DNA of 48,420 nucleotides from Clostridia bacterium (GTDB taxonomy: Bacteria > Bacillota > Clostridia > Christensenellales > UBA1242). The stretch is from the NCBI GenBank assembly GCA_028709705.1, contig JAQVWL010000006.1, positions 1 to 48,420 on the forward strand. Direction: 5' to 3'. Shown here piece after piece: positions 34,506-42,631 of the stretch. The notes beneath the pieces are model-generated. The model was given only the letters and a program-made list of their open reading frames with translations. It was not told the origin of the DNA and did not search any database. Position 1 is the first letter of the stretch. Each line of letters begins with the position of its first letter. Both the position numbers and the translations under genes were made by a program.

Positions 34506-35303
34506 TTACCCCCTGTAATTCAAAAATTGTTTTGTTTTTGAAACAAACTCGCTAAACTTGTCTAGATACGAAAAGTGCCCTGCGTTTTCTAGCAAAAGAA
34601 GTTGACTGTTTTTAATGTATTTGTGCAATTTTTTTGCCATATAAATTGGCGTTTCTTTGTCTTGTTTTCCAAAAACAATAAGTGTTTTGCAAGTTATTTT
34701 TTTGCAATCATTATCCAAAAACTGATTGACCGTTATGACAAAAGTTTTTTTCATATTTTCGGAAAGCAGTTTATAGTCAAGCGAGCCAGAATTTTTTTGC
34801 TGAATTCCCATTTTTTTGAAAAGTTTGTATTTAAAAATTTTAAACCTAACTGCAAAAGATTTTTTGGGTTTTATTCCCGCACTGTCAACAAGCACCAACT
34901 TTTCAACAATATTATAATTGCTGGCAAGCAAAATTGCAACTCTTCCGCCAAAAGAATGAGAAATTATTTTGATTTTTTTTATTTTCAAAAATTTTAACAA
35001 CGCAAAAACCATTTTTACATAATCGTTTAAACTCCAACTTACATTTGGCTCTGCGGAATTGCCAAACGGTGGAAAATCAATGGTTAAGCACCTGTGTTTT
35101 GAAAACTTGGGATAAAGTGGCAAAAAACTTTGACTGTTTCCGCCCCAACCGTGCAAAAAAAGAAGCCAACTGCCCTTTTCGCCAATTATGTTATAAAAAA
35201 CATTTATATTATTAAAATTAAAATACATATTTATATATATGAAAATCACATAGCGAGCGTGAACAAAAAATAAATAAGAAATTGTGCTTATTGTTTTAAA
35301 CAC
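34506..35303 (-). CDS. Alpha/beta-hydrolase fold protein
   Basis: 265 residues. Signatures of the alpha/beta hydrolase fold are LLFLHGWGGNSQSFLPLY (oxyanion region), the nucleophile elbow SHSFGGR, the acid in VFGKQDKETP and the histidine in NAGHFSYL. The substrate is not predictable. The first GTG overlaps the end of rimI by 8 bp, but residues 1-25 are not homologous, so the true start may be ATG at 35228 (MYFNFNNINVFYNI); neither has a clear Shine-Dalgarno. It lies 3 bases upstream of the Mur ligase gene, which suggests a cell-envelope role (inference). Confidence 0.85.
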   Translation of the reverse strand: MFKTISTISYLFFVHARYVIFIYINMYFNFNNINVFYNIIGEKGSWLLFLHGWGGNSQSFLPLYPKFSKHRCLTIDFPPFGNSAEPNVSWSLNDYVKMVFALLKFLKIKKIKIISHSFGGRVAILLASNYNIVEKLVLVDSAGIKPKKSFAVRFKIFKYKLFKKMGIQQKNSGSLDYKLLSENMKKTFVITVNQFLDNDCKKITCKTLIVFGKQDKETPIYMAKKLHKYIKNSQLLLLENAGHFSYLDKFSEFVSKTKQFLNYRG

Positions 35304-35742
35304 TGAAACTCATAATCAGGGCGTTTTCGCCATCGGAATAATATCTTTTTCTTATAAAATCTATTTCAAAACCAAAAGTTTTGTAAAGGTCAATAGCGGT
35401 TTGATTTGACTGTCTTACTTCAAGCCAAAGATTTAATACTTTGTTCTTTTTTGCAAAATCCGCCAAAAAATTGAGCATTTCAGTCGCAAAACCCTTGTTC
35501 GTGCAATTTGATTTTGTTGCCAAGTTTAAAATATTGTATTCTTCGCCCTTTATTCCATAAGTGAACATAAAAAACAAAAAACAAACAGTTTCTTTGCCCA
35601 CTTTTCCAACAAAAGCATAATGGTCTGGTTTGCCCAACTCTTCTTCAAAAAGTTCAAACTGCCAACCTTTTGCATCAAACTGCTCTTGCGAAATTTCAAA
35701 AACTTCACCTATTTCTTGTTTTGAAAGTTTTTTTATTAGCAT
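35296..35742 (-). CDS. rimI: Ribosomal protein S18-alanine N-acetyltransferase
   Basis: 148 residues, a GNAT acetyltransferase. Acetyl-CoA contact region is TKSNCTNKGFATEMLNFL, followed by the LWLEVRQSNQTAIDLYKTFG core and the ending YYSDGENALIMSFSV, all as in RimI. It acetylates the N-terminal alanine of S18. The ATG overlaps the tsaB stop by 7 bp. The tsaE-tsaB-rimI order is widespread in bacteria. Confidence 0.9.
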   Translation of the reverse strand: MLIKKLSKQEIGEVFEISQEQFDAKGWQFELFEEELGKPDHYAFVGKVGKETVCFLFFMFTYGIKGEEYNILNLATKSNCTNKGFATEMLNFLADFAKKNKVLNLWLEVRQSNQTAIDLYKTFGFEIDFIRKRYYSDGENALIMSFSV

Positions 35743-36371
35743 TTTATATCCTTTTTTAATAAGTTTTCTTCTGCTTGCGAAAGTCTTAAATAAATTGGAG
35801 TTAAGTTGTTTAAATCAACAAAATTTTGACTTTTTATTTTTGCATTTGCAAATTCCAAGAGATTTTCTGGCGTTAAAAAAACATAGTGGTTTGCCATTTC
35901 AAGTTTTTCAGTTTCAAGCCCAACCAAAACTCCTTTTGGCACTTCATTTGTAAGCAAGTTTTCGGATATGGGCTTTCCCAAATTGTCAAATTTTGCAACA
36001 AAAAATCTGCCCGACAAAGCATTTTGAATGCAAAAAAACTCTTTTTTGTTTTGCGTTTTTGCAAACTCAAACGCCATTAAGTCTAGGGAATTTATTGCAA
36101 CAACTTTCAAGTTTGGAAAGCAACACATAAAGCCTTTTACCAACGCAACACCAATCCTTATCCCTGTGAACGAACCCGGACCGACAACAACTGCAACAAA
36201 GTCTATGTCTGCAATTTTCAAGTTTTCCAAAACCAAAATGTTTTCAATTTCTGGCAAAACTTTTTCAGAACTTTTTGCATTTGCATCAAGAGTTTTTAAA
36301 ACTTTTTTTCCGTTGTTTTCCAAACAAATAGTAGCCATTGAAAAGGCAGTGTTCAAACACAATATTTTCAT
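35736..36371 (-). CDS. tsaB: tRNA t6A threonylcarbamoyltransferase complex subunit TsaB
   Basis: 211 residues, an ASKHA-fold protein that partners TsaD in making N6-threonylcarbamoyladenosine at position 37 of ANN-decoding tRNAs. The diagnostic VVVGPGSFTGIRIGVALVKG segment and the start MKILCLNTAFSMATICLENN are clear. Its ATG overlaps the tsaE stop (TAATG). tsaD must be elsewhere. Confidence 0.94.
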   Translation of the reverse strand: MKILCLNTAFSMATICLENNGKKVLKTLDANAKSSEKVLPEIENILVLENLKIADIDFVAVVVGPGSFTGIRIGVALVKGFMCCFPNLKVVAINSLDLMAFEFAKTQNKKEFFCIQNALSGRFFVAKFDNLGKPISENLLTNEVPKGVLVGLETEKLEMANHYVFLTPENLLEFANAKIKSQNFVDLNNLTPIYLRLSQAEENLLKKDIKC

Positions 36372-36811
36372 TATATCAACCCCTTTGGTTCAATTTCAAT
36401 CAATCTTTCGGTATCTGATTTTTTTACAAAATTTATTTGATAATGTCTTGCTGGCAAAATGCCCTCCGCATTGCTTGCCCACTCAACCAAAACCACCCCA
36501 TCAAGTTTTGTCAAATCAAAATATTCTTCAAAACCAAGCGAGTGTGCTTCTTCCAAATCTGCAAGTCTGTAAAGGTCAAAATGATATAATTTTTTTTCTT
36601 TGTTTTGATATTCATTTAGCAAAGTAAAAGTTGGACTTGTGATTGTTTCTTCAATGCCAAAACCCAAAGCAAAACCTTTTGCAAAAGTTGTTTTGCCAGC
36701 ACCCAAATCACCAACCAAAGAAATAACGCAAGGCGGAAAAACTGACCTGCCAAATTTTTGTGCTATTGCCATTGTTTCATTTGCATTTTTTGTTTCTATT
36801 TTTAATTTCAT
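36371..36811 (-). CDS. tsaE: tRNA t6A biosynthesis ATPase TsaE
   Basis: 146 residues, a small P-loop ATPase that resets the TsaBD complex during t6A synthesis. Walker A GDLGAGKTTFAKG, the SPTFTLLNEY segment, HFDLYRL and the VLVEWASNAEGILP ending are all typical. AAAGG lies upstream of the ATG. An almost G/C-free tract separates it from deoA. Confidence 0.95.
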   Translation of the reverse strand: MKLKIETKNANETMAIAQKFGRSVFPPCVISLVGDLGAGKTTFAKGFALGFGIEETITSPTFTLLNEYQNKEKKLYHFDLYRLADLEEAHSLGFEEYFDLTKLDGVVLVEWASNAEGILPARHYQINFVKKSDTERLIEIEPKGLI

Positions 36812-36823
36812 TTTTTAACCTTT

Positions 36824-36885
36824 TATTAAAAATTAATTAATTTTATTTAATTTTTTAATTAAAAATAATTAATTTTATTTAATTA
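36824..36885. repeat. Pure A/T tract with direct repeats
   Basis: About 60 bp without G or C, in which a AATTAATTTTATTTAATT-type element occurs twice. A comparable, nearly G/C-free tract lies in the prophage at 43086-43190. It may be a slippage product or an easily melted region. Confidence 0.8.
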
Positions 36886-38142
36886 TTCAATTATTTTTTC
36901 AATTAATTTTATTTTATTTATTTTTTCTTTGCTTGTTACAACGCATTTTTTGAATTTATTTATTATTTTTTTTGATAAATCATTATTTGAATAAATTAAA
37001 AATATATTGTCATTTTTTTCAATTTTTTCGCCTGTTCTTTTTTTGATTTCAACACCCAAAAATTGTGGAAAATTTTTTGAAACTTCCTTACATAAGTATC
37101 CCAAATTTTCGGTTTTTATTTTTTTTACAAAACCATTTTTTGTTGATTTAACATCAAAAATTTTTGCTTGTATTTTTGATTTTGGAAGTTCAAAAATTCC
37201 ACTTTGTGCAACAACAATTTCTTCAAGTTTTTTTAGTGCGTTGCCATTTTTTATTGTTTCCAAAACTTGATTTTTGGCATCTTTAAAACTTATGTTTTTT
37301 GCCATTGAAAAAAGTTTTGATGCAAACAAAACTGAAAGTTTTTGCAAGTTATTTTTTGTTTTGCCTTGCAAAGTTTTTATTGCTTCTCGCACTTCAAGTT
37401 GGTCGCCAACAAAATCGCCAAGCGGTTCTTCCATTGAGGTCAAAACCGCACAAGTTTTTTTGTTTTCTTTTTTTAAAATCTCTACCATTGACACTGCAAG
37501 GTCTTCCGCGTTTTTATAGTTTTTCATAAACGCACCATCACCAAATTTGACATCAAGCAAAACAATGTTTGCCCCGCAAGCAAGTTTTTTGCTGACAATA
37601 GAAGAGGCAATCAACGGCACATTTTGAATAAGTCCCGTTTTGTTTCGCAAGGCATAAATTTTTTTGTCTGCCGGAACAATGTCATCTGTTTGTGTCAAAA
37701 AGCAAGCGTTTGTTTTTTGTAAAACTTTTTTTGCTTCCTTAAATTCTAGTTGATTTTTTATGCCCTTGAACTGCAAAATTTTGTCTGCTGTTCCGCCCGT
37801 AAAACCAAGTCCGCCACCACTTATTTTGAAAACTTTTGTACCCAAACTTGCCAAAATTGGAACAATAATCAAACTTGTGTTGTCGCCAACTCCGCCGGTT
37901 GAATGCTTGTCAACAACTGTGCCAAGACCTTTAAAATCAAAAGTTTTGCCCGAGTTTTGCATTGCTTTTGTCAAAAAATATGTTTCTGCTTGCGACATAC
38001 CTTTTTTGAAAACTGCTTTCAAAAAACTTGTCATTTGCTTGTCATCAATTTTGTTTTGGATATAACTATTTATTATTTCCGCTATTTCATTTTGAGTTAA
38101 ATTTTTACCTTGTTTTTTTTGGGCTATTATACTTTTTATCAT
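36883..38142 (-). CDS. deoA: Pyrimidine-nucleoside phosphorylase-like protein
   Basis: 419 residues, slightly shorter than the usual 430-440. The enzyme cleaves thymidine or uridine with phosphate to base and deoxyribose or ribose 1-phosphate. Conserved: VDKHSTGGVGDNTSLIIVPI, PADKKIYALRNKTG and IASSIVSKKLACGANIVLLD, which retain the catalytic-site His, Arg, Ser and Lys. Unusual: the family SGRGLGHTGGT loop reads SGGGLGFTGGT, and the DVKTGAGAFM segment reads DVKFGDGAFM, so phosphate or base handling may be altered. It is the first gene of the operon and its C-terminal 80 residues are divergent and lysine-rich. Confidence 0.88.
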   Translation of the reverse strand: MIKSIIAQKKQGKNLTQNEIAEIINSYIQNKIDDKQMTSFLKAVFKKGMSQAETYFLTKAMQNSGKTFDFKGLGTVVDKHSTGGVGDNTSLIIVPILASLGTKVFKISGGGLGFTGGTADKILQFKGIKNQLEFKEAKKVLQKTNACFLTQTDDIVPADKKIYALRNKTGLIQNVPLIASSIVSKKLACGANIVLLDVKFGDGAFMKNYKNAEDLAVSMVEILKKENKKTCAVLTSMEEPLGDFVGDQLEVREAIKTLQGKTKNNLQKLSVLFASKLFSMAKNISFKDAKNQVLETIKNGNALKKLEEIVVAQSGIFELPKSKIQAKIFDVKSTKNGFVKKIKTENLGYLCKEVSKNFPQFLGVEIKKRTGEKIEKNDNIFLIYSNNDLSKKIINKFKKCVVTSKEKINKIKLIEKIIE

Positions 38143-38175
38143 TTTGCAAACCTTTTTTTAAGAATAGCATTTTGC

Positions 38176-38205
38176 ATTATAAAAGTAAAGCGAAAAATAT
38201 GTCAA
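38176..38205 (-). promoter_or_regulatory. Promoter of the deoA-tsaEB-rimI-murF operon
   Basis: TTGACA (38200-38205), 18 bp, TATAAT (38176-38181) on the minus strand; both boxes match the consensus. The module A palindrome at 38207-38247 abuts the -35 box. Confidence 0.85.
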
Positions 38206-38206
38206 T

Positions 38207-38247
38207 GGTCAACGCTCTCGTTTCAGTCACTAGCGTCCCCGTTGACC
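38207..38247. repeat. Dispersed copy of hairpin-repeat module A
   Basis: Arms GGTCAACG / CGTTGACC with inner text CAGTCACTAGCGTCCCC, matching modules at 337-406 and 585-654. It lies between the prophage terminator and the deoA promoter, one base from the -35 box. Confidence 0.8.
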
Positions 38248-38270
38248 TTTGCATTCCCTTTTTTGCAACA

Positions 38271-38302
38271 AAAAAACGGGCTTTAAAAAAAGTCCGTTTT
38301 TT
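38271..38302 (-). terminator. Terminator after prophage holin gene
   Basis: Stem AAAAACGGGCTTT / AAGTCCGTTTTT (one mismatch) followed by T tract, about 20 bases beyond the holin stop codon. It isolates the phage late transcript from deoA. Confidence 0.8.
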
Positions 38303-38322
38303 GTTTTTAAGTTTTTACTTGT

Positions 38323-38565
38323 CTACTTGTCGTCAGTTTTTTCATTGTTTTGATTTTGATTTTCTTGCTCGGCGATTGTTTGAACTGGCTTTTCAACCAC
38401 GCCCAAAACTACTAACACACCGCAAAATCCCATTATAAGTCCGTTTATTATCTCTTCTGAAACTTCAAAATTTAAAGCACTTCCAAGAGTTTTTAACAAA
38501 ATAACTAGCGAAGCAGAAAGTGCAACCCAAAATTTATAAGATTTTATTCTGTCTTTTAATTTCAT
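38323..38565 (-). CDS. Phage holin, phi-LC3-like
   Basis: 80 residues. Two hydrophobic segments (about 11-30 and 40-58) separated by a short polar turn, a charged N terminus (MKLKDRIKSYKFWVALSAS) and a hydrophilic Gln/Asn/Glu tail. This is the pattern of phi-LC3-family holins, which make lesions in the membrane to release the lysin. It is the last gene of the phage module, and no lysin gene is adjacent. Confidence 0.8.
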   Translation of the reverse strand: MKLKDRIKSYKFWVALSASLVILLKTLGSALNFEVSEEIINGLIMGFCGVLVVLGVVEKPVQTIAEQENQNQNNEKTDDK

Positions 38566-38567
38566 TG

Positions 38568-38786
38568 CTACTCCCTATTTTGCTTTTTGTAAAGCAAATT
38601 GTCTTTTAGTTCCTTGACATCTTCTTTGACATCTTCTATTGTTTCAAGTTGAATAGAAAGTTTGTCAATAATGTCAATATATCTTTTTTCTCGATTGGAA
38701 CTGTCTTTGAGTTGATAAAACAAAAGCCACACAAAAAGCCCTGCAAATATTCCGTTAGAAATTGCTATTTCTATTAAATTTTCCAT
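38568..38786 (-). CDS. BhlA/UviB-type holin-like protein
   Basis: 72 residues. One hydrophobic segment (about 8-24, ending FVWLLFYQLKDSS) followed by a charged helix (EKRYIDIIDKLSIQLETIED), the layout of BhlA/UviB holin-like peptides of Bacillus and Clostridium phages and plasmids. It starts 2 bases upstream of the second holin gene, so the two probably work together in lysis. Confidence 0.8.
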   Translation of the reverse strand: MENLIEIAISNGIFAGLFVWLLFYQLKDSSNREKRYIDIIDKLSIQLETIEDVKEDVKELKDNLLYKKQNRE

Positions 38787-38810
38787 ATTTTATTTTAACC
38801 AAACACAAAT

Positions 38811-38903
38811 TTATTTTTTTGATTTTTTTCTTTTATAATATAAAATATTATTAAAGATTAAATTTTGCATTTCTTTTGTAAAAATTTGATTTTTGCCTGT
38901 CAA
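38811..38903 (-). CDS. Small ORF of 30 codons with perfect Shine-Dalgarno
   Basis: Reads MTGKNQIFTKEMQ, then a Leu/Ile/Asn/Tyr stretch and the basic tail YYKRKKSKK. The TTG start overlaps the stop codon of the gp10-like gene and follows GGAGGTGAT, which is fully complementary to the 16S rRNA 3' end, at an ideal distance. The otherwise unexplained 113-base gap supports a real small gene. No family is recognised; the peptide is basic and could be membrane-active. Confidence 0.45.
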   Translation of the reverse strand: MTGKNQIFTKEMQNLIFNNILYYKRKKSKK

Positions 38904-40387
38904 TCTATCACCTCCAAAACTAATTTGGGCGGAAAAATTTTTGCTGTTCCGCTTGAAGTTATTTGAGTTTGAATTTCATAACCTTTGACAAAAACTTTTA
39001 TTTTTTGGATTTTTGAACTGCCCACAATGTTAAAACTTTTTTCTTCTAAATCAGTCTTTATTGTAAGCACACAATCATTATATGATTTTATGATAACTTG
39101 TTTAACAAGTTTCAATTTTTCGGGGCAGTCTAGATTTGTCAAAGTTGAAGACCATTGACTGTTTAAAGGTGTGTCAAAAATTTTGCCAGAATTGTCAAGC
39201 TTTGCAAAAGTTTTGCTATGCTCATTATAAAAACTTGCAATAACCGTTGACAAACTTCCTTCATTAAGACTTAAAATCGAATTTATGTCAACACCCCTTG
39301 TAATAACAAGTTCGTTTGTTTCAAGGTCAAGCGAAAGTAATGCGTTGTTTTTGTAACTGACTACATTTTCGCAACCAATTTTGTTTGTGTCAAAAAAATT
39401 TAAACGACAAGCAACAAAATATTTGCCATTGTTAAAGCAAGCAACTGCTTTGTTGTTGTCTATCACTTCAAACATTTTGCTGATGTTAAGGTTATATTTT
39501 TTTGTGGTCGAACCATTGAAAGAATATAAACCATTTTTTGATAAAAACACAATTGTGTCGCCACATTTTGTAACTGTTTCACCAAATATTTTGGAACTTG
39601 TTTGAAACAAATCGCTAACGCTAAAATCGCCAGAAACACTATATTTTGAAACTTTTGTTATGCCAAAATCTCTAAATATGTAAAGGTAGTCATTAAAATT
39701 TATCAAAGAACAAAGCGAACCGCGGTCACCTGTCAAATCTATTTTTGTTTCGGTCGCTTGCCAAGTTGTTGGGTTGAGATTTGAACTGTAAAAAAGTGAG
39801 TTTCGGTCGCCTTCCAAAATTGCAAAAAGATTGTTATAAACCACACACATTTTGACAAATTTTGCACAGTTAGGATTGTAATGTGCAAAAACATTTTGAG
39901 ATAGCGAATACATACCCGCATCATAAGAAAACAACATAAAGTCGGTATCTTCATAGCGGTAATTTGCTCCAACAGGTTCATCTGCAAATGCTGGCAACGA
40001 ATTAAACTCATAGGTGTTTGAATCATAAGTGAAAATGTTTATTGTTGCCAAATATCCGTTTCCATTAAACCACATAAGTTTGTGTTGTCTTGTTTTTGTA
40101 TAAGGGTCAAAAAACTTAAAATGCCACAATTTTTTTATGTCGCAATCTTGATTTATTCTTATATTTCTGTTTATTACTGCACCATCATAAACAGGAAGTT
40201 TGAGGCTAGAAAAACCATAACCCGTTTCCAAAATACCGTTTGTGCAATTAAAATTGTAGCAAACAGTTGTTTGATTTTCGGGCATAATTGAAGCGTCATC
40301 ATCTGTGTTTATGTTGATATTTAGTTTGTTGTAAGTCAAAGTTTTTTTGGTGGTTTTTTTTGTTTTTATGGTATTTTCATAAAACAT
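38900..40387 (-). CDS. Phage beta-propeller-like protein, P22 gp10-like
   Basis: 495 residues with repeated beta-strand patterns (for example YLYIFRDFGITKVSKYSVSG and IVFLSKNGLYSFNGSTTKKY) typical of the packaged-DNA stabilisation proteins of podoviruses related to P22 gp10, which plug the portal and connect to the tail. The N terminus is Lys/Thr-rich. AAAGGAGG lies upstream of the ATG. The position after the connector-region genes fits a tail-attachment role. The assignment rests on fold pattern and position. Confidence 0.55.
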   Translation of the reverse strand: MFYENTIKTKKTTKKTLTYNKLNININTDDDASIMPENQTTVCYNFNCTNGILETGYGFSSLKLPVYDGAVINRNIRINQDCDIKKLWHFKFFDPYTKTRQHKLMWFNGNGYLATINIFTYDSNTYEFNSLPAFADEPVGANYRYEDTDFMLFSYDAGMYSLSQNVFAHYNPNCAKFVKMCVVYNNLFAILEGDRNSLFYSSNLNPTTWQATETKIDLTGDRGSLCSLINFNDYLYIFRDFGITKVSKYSVSGDFSVSDLFQTSSKIFGETVTKCGDTIVFLSKNGLYSFNGSTTKKYNLNISKMFEVIDNNKAVACFNNGKYFVACRLNFFDTNKIGCENVVSYKNNALLSLDLETNELVITRGVDINSILSLNEGSLSTVIASFYNEHSKTFAKLDNSGKIFDTPLNSQWSSTLTNLDCPEKLKLVKQVIIKSYNDCVLTIKTDLEEKSFNIVGSSKIQKIKVFVKGYEIQTQITSSGTAKIFPPKLVLEVID

Positions 40388-40960
40388 TTAGTTCCACCTC
40401 CTTTCCCTTAATCTTATATTTGATTTTTTGCTTATCGCATTAAAAATTCCGTCTTTAAACTTTTTTTCCCAAATATCAGCGGTCGAATAATCCTCATTAA
40501 GCAAACAAAATTTTCTTGCAACACCACTTGCCAAAACTTGTGGCAAGACTTTTCCGCCAAACATATTTACGCTGTCTTCCAAGTCAAAATCTTGTGGAAG
40601 ATAACTATAAACAAGGTCCGCTCTGCTTACCAAAGCTTTGACATAAGAAGGGAAAAGTTCATAAGCAAGATGATTGCCATTTTTGCTTGTAAGTTTGTGG
40701 ATTTCCAAAATTTGATTTTGCAGATTTGCAAATTCAAACTTGCCATTTACAAATACAATTTCTTCTTCAAAAAACAATGGCAAATAACTTGATGCCACTT
40801 CTTTGTAAATAAAATTAAAGCATTTTGTTAAAAGATTTATGTCATTTGCTTGCTCCGTTGTTGGTGCTGTTATGCTTTCGTCATCAAAACTTGTTGTTGT
40901 CAAAAGTTCTTTTTTGTTTAAAAACAAAACTGCAATTTTTAAAATATTCTTAACTGTCAT
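40388..40960 (-). CDS. Phage head-tail connector-region protein
   Basis: 190 residues, Leu/Phe/Asp-rich and mostly helical by composition, ending NAISKKSNIRLRERRWN. No family named with confidence. Its position between the capsid-proximal 102-residue gene and the gp10-like gene, and its size, fit a tail accessory factor such as P22 gp4-type adaptors. The stop codon is directly followed by the next ATG, indicating tight coupling. Confidence 0.55.
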   Translation of the reverse strand: MTVKNILKIAVLFLNKKELLTTTSFDDESITAPTTEQANDINLLTKCFNFIYKEVASSYLPLFFEEEIVFVNGKFEFANLQNQILEIHKLTSKNGNHLAYELFPSYVKALVSRADLVYSYLPQDFDLEDSVNMFGGKVLPQVLASGVARKFCLLNEDYSTADIWEKKFKDGIFNAISKKSNIRLRERRWN

Positions 40961-41265
40961 TTTAATACCTCCTTTGCTAAACTAAAAATTTCTTTGTTTT
41001 TTTGTGTTTCTTTTTTTTGATTTTCTTTTTCAATTTCTTCCATCAATTTTTCAAAATTTTTTGTTTGGGTTTTTCGCACCAAGTCCAAAGTTCTGCTATC
41101 AAGTTCCGCAAAAGGCAAACTCAAACAAAAAGTGTTGTCAAGTTGCCCCTGGTTATGAACTTCAAAATTTTGGGATTTTGTGTTAAAAACAACAAAATAA
41201 TTTGGGTCAATTTCTTTTAGTCTTTGTGCAACAAAAAAATTGTCTGTGTTTATGTTAATTAACAT
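40957..41265 (-). CDS. Conserved phage protein downstream of capsid gene
   Basis: 102 residues. A compact first half (LKEIDPNYFVVFNTKSQNFE, then LPFAELDSRTLDLVRKT) and a charged coiled-coil-like second half (KLMEEIEKENQKKETQKNKE). Proteins with this layout occur after the major capsid gene in clostridial phages; the function is unknown. Overlaps the start of the 190-residue gene by four bases. Confidence 0.65.
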   Translation of the reverse strand: MLININTDNFFVAQRLKEIDPNYFVVFNTKSQNFEVHNQGQLDNTFCLSLPFAELDSRTLDLVRKTQTKNFEKLMEEIEKENQKKETQKNKEIFSLAKEVLK

Positions 41266-41287
41266 TTTCTATCCTATTATATTTTTT

Positions 41288-42616
41288 TTATGGAGTTGTG
41301 TTTGTAGCAATAGTGCCTGTGTTGGTTGCCGTTGTTGCGGTATTTGTAGCAATGCTTGCAGTGTTGGTTGCAACAGTATCAACTGCTGTATCTACGCCAC
41401 TGATTGCCGAAACAATGCTTGCATAAGGGCTTGCAATAGTTGCACTAATGTTAGAAATTTTTGCTTGTGCAATTGGTCTGTCGCAAATAAGGTCTGCATA
41501 TTTGACCAAAGTTGCGTTGTATGTTGGGTAACCCGCAACTTGTTTTATCACTCTGCCATCTTCGCCTTCAAGCCATTGCCAATCGCATAATTGATGTAAA
41601 ATAAAATCTTTTGTGCTTAACAAATACGCTGTTCCGCTTTCAATAAATCTGTCTGCAACCACAGGAATTCCGTTAAAGGTAATTGCCTTAAACCCGCCTG
41701 CAAGTTCCATAACATCAATGTTTCTTTTGTAATTTGCCAAGTATGTTTGATATGCTTTTCGCACATCTTTTGAACAAGATATAAAGTCAACTTCGCTTCC
41801 CGCCTTGTCTTCCAAAGCATCAATCGCGTCTTGCAAAACAATGTCAGATATTTCTGTTCCACTTGAATTGTGGTGCGGTGTTAACCAAGGGTAAGCCGTT
41901 CTGCTTAAACCATATAAATCTTGCGAACCAAAAATTGCTTCAAGACCTGTTATTTCATTGCCTTTTGAACCTTGAACATACAAGTTTGCACCCAAAGCAA
42001 GTTCTGGGCTTAATGTCAAATTTTCAGGAAAGTTAAAATAAACAAAATTTTGCGTTCTGTCTACAAAAGTTATGCGGTATCCGCTTACATTTGTGTTTTT
42101 TACATCGCTTGTAAAAATGTCTACAACCATTCCTTCAATAAGATTTCTTGTGTCTGAAACTTCTAAATAATTTCCGCTTGCAAAACTTGCGGTCGTTGTT
42201 GCCAACAACCCCGTTCCATCGCCATAAATCATTCTGCCAAGATTAAAACTGCTGGCCTTGATAAGACCTTCCATTTCATCGTTTAGCAAATTTACAAAAG
42301 CACCTGCGTTGTTTTCTGATGCCCTAATTGCCTTGTCGGAAATTTCTATTTTTCCATAAAGATTTTTTAAGGTTGTTTTAAATTGAACATATTTGTTGCT
42401 TGCTGCTGTTGGTAAAGCACCATCTTCTGTGCCTGCGCCAATGCCACCATTTATTCCATAAGGTGCAAGTTTTACAATATCTTTGCCCCAAATATTTGCA
42501 CTTGATTGCTTGATTTTGGCAAGCAAAGGATTTGCGTTTATGTTTAATTGGTTTGCAACAACGCCCAAATAAACACTTTTTAGTGCTGCTTCTGCACTTG
42601 TTAAAGTAACTGCCAT
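41288..42616 (-). CDS. Phage major capsid protein
   Basis: 442 residues, by position and sequence the major coat protein, probably of the HK97 fold. It begins MAVTLTSAEAALKSVYLGVV; the TTLKNLYGKIEISDKAIRAS segment and the central Asp/Tyr-rich region fit coat proteins. Residues about 405-442 form an unusual low-complexity tail of heptapeptides (ATNTASI, ATNTATT, ATNTGTI), possibly displayed on the capsid surface. AAGGAG precedes the ATG, and the scaffold gene lies 15 bases upstream. Confidence 0.82.
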   Translation of the reverse strand: MAVTLTSAEAALKSVYLGVVANQLNINANPLLAKIKQSSANIWGKDIVKLAPYGINGGIGAGTEDGALPTAASNKYVQFKTTLKNLYGKIEISDKAIRASENNAGAFVNLLNDEMEGLIKASSFNLGRMIYGDGTGLLATTTASFASGNYLEVSDTRNLIEGMVVDIFTSDVKNTNVSGYRITFVDRTQNFVYFNFPENLTLSPELALGANLYVQGSKGNEITGLEAIFGSQDLYGLSRTAYPWLTPHHNSSGTEISDIVLQDAIDALEDKAGSEVDFISCSKDVRKAYQTYLANYKRNIDVMELAGGFKAITFNGIPVVADRFIESGTAYLLSTKDFILHQLCDWQWLEGEDGRVIKQVAGYPTYNATLVKYADLICDRPIAQAKISNISATIASPYASIVSAISGVDTAVDTVATNTASIATNTATTATNTGTIATNTTP

Positions 42617-42631
42617 TTTTTCTCCTTTTTG

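Noticed and set aside
38207-38247. Prophage attachment site at the host-phage boundary
   Set aside because: The sequence belongs to the module A repeat family found at 337-406 and 585-654, so its presence there is not specific to integration.
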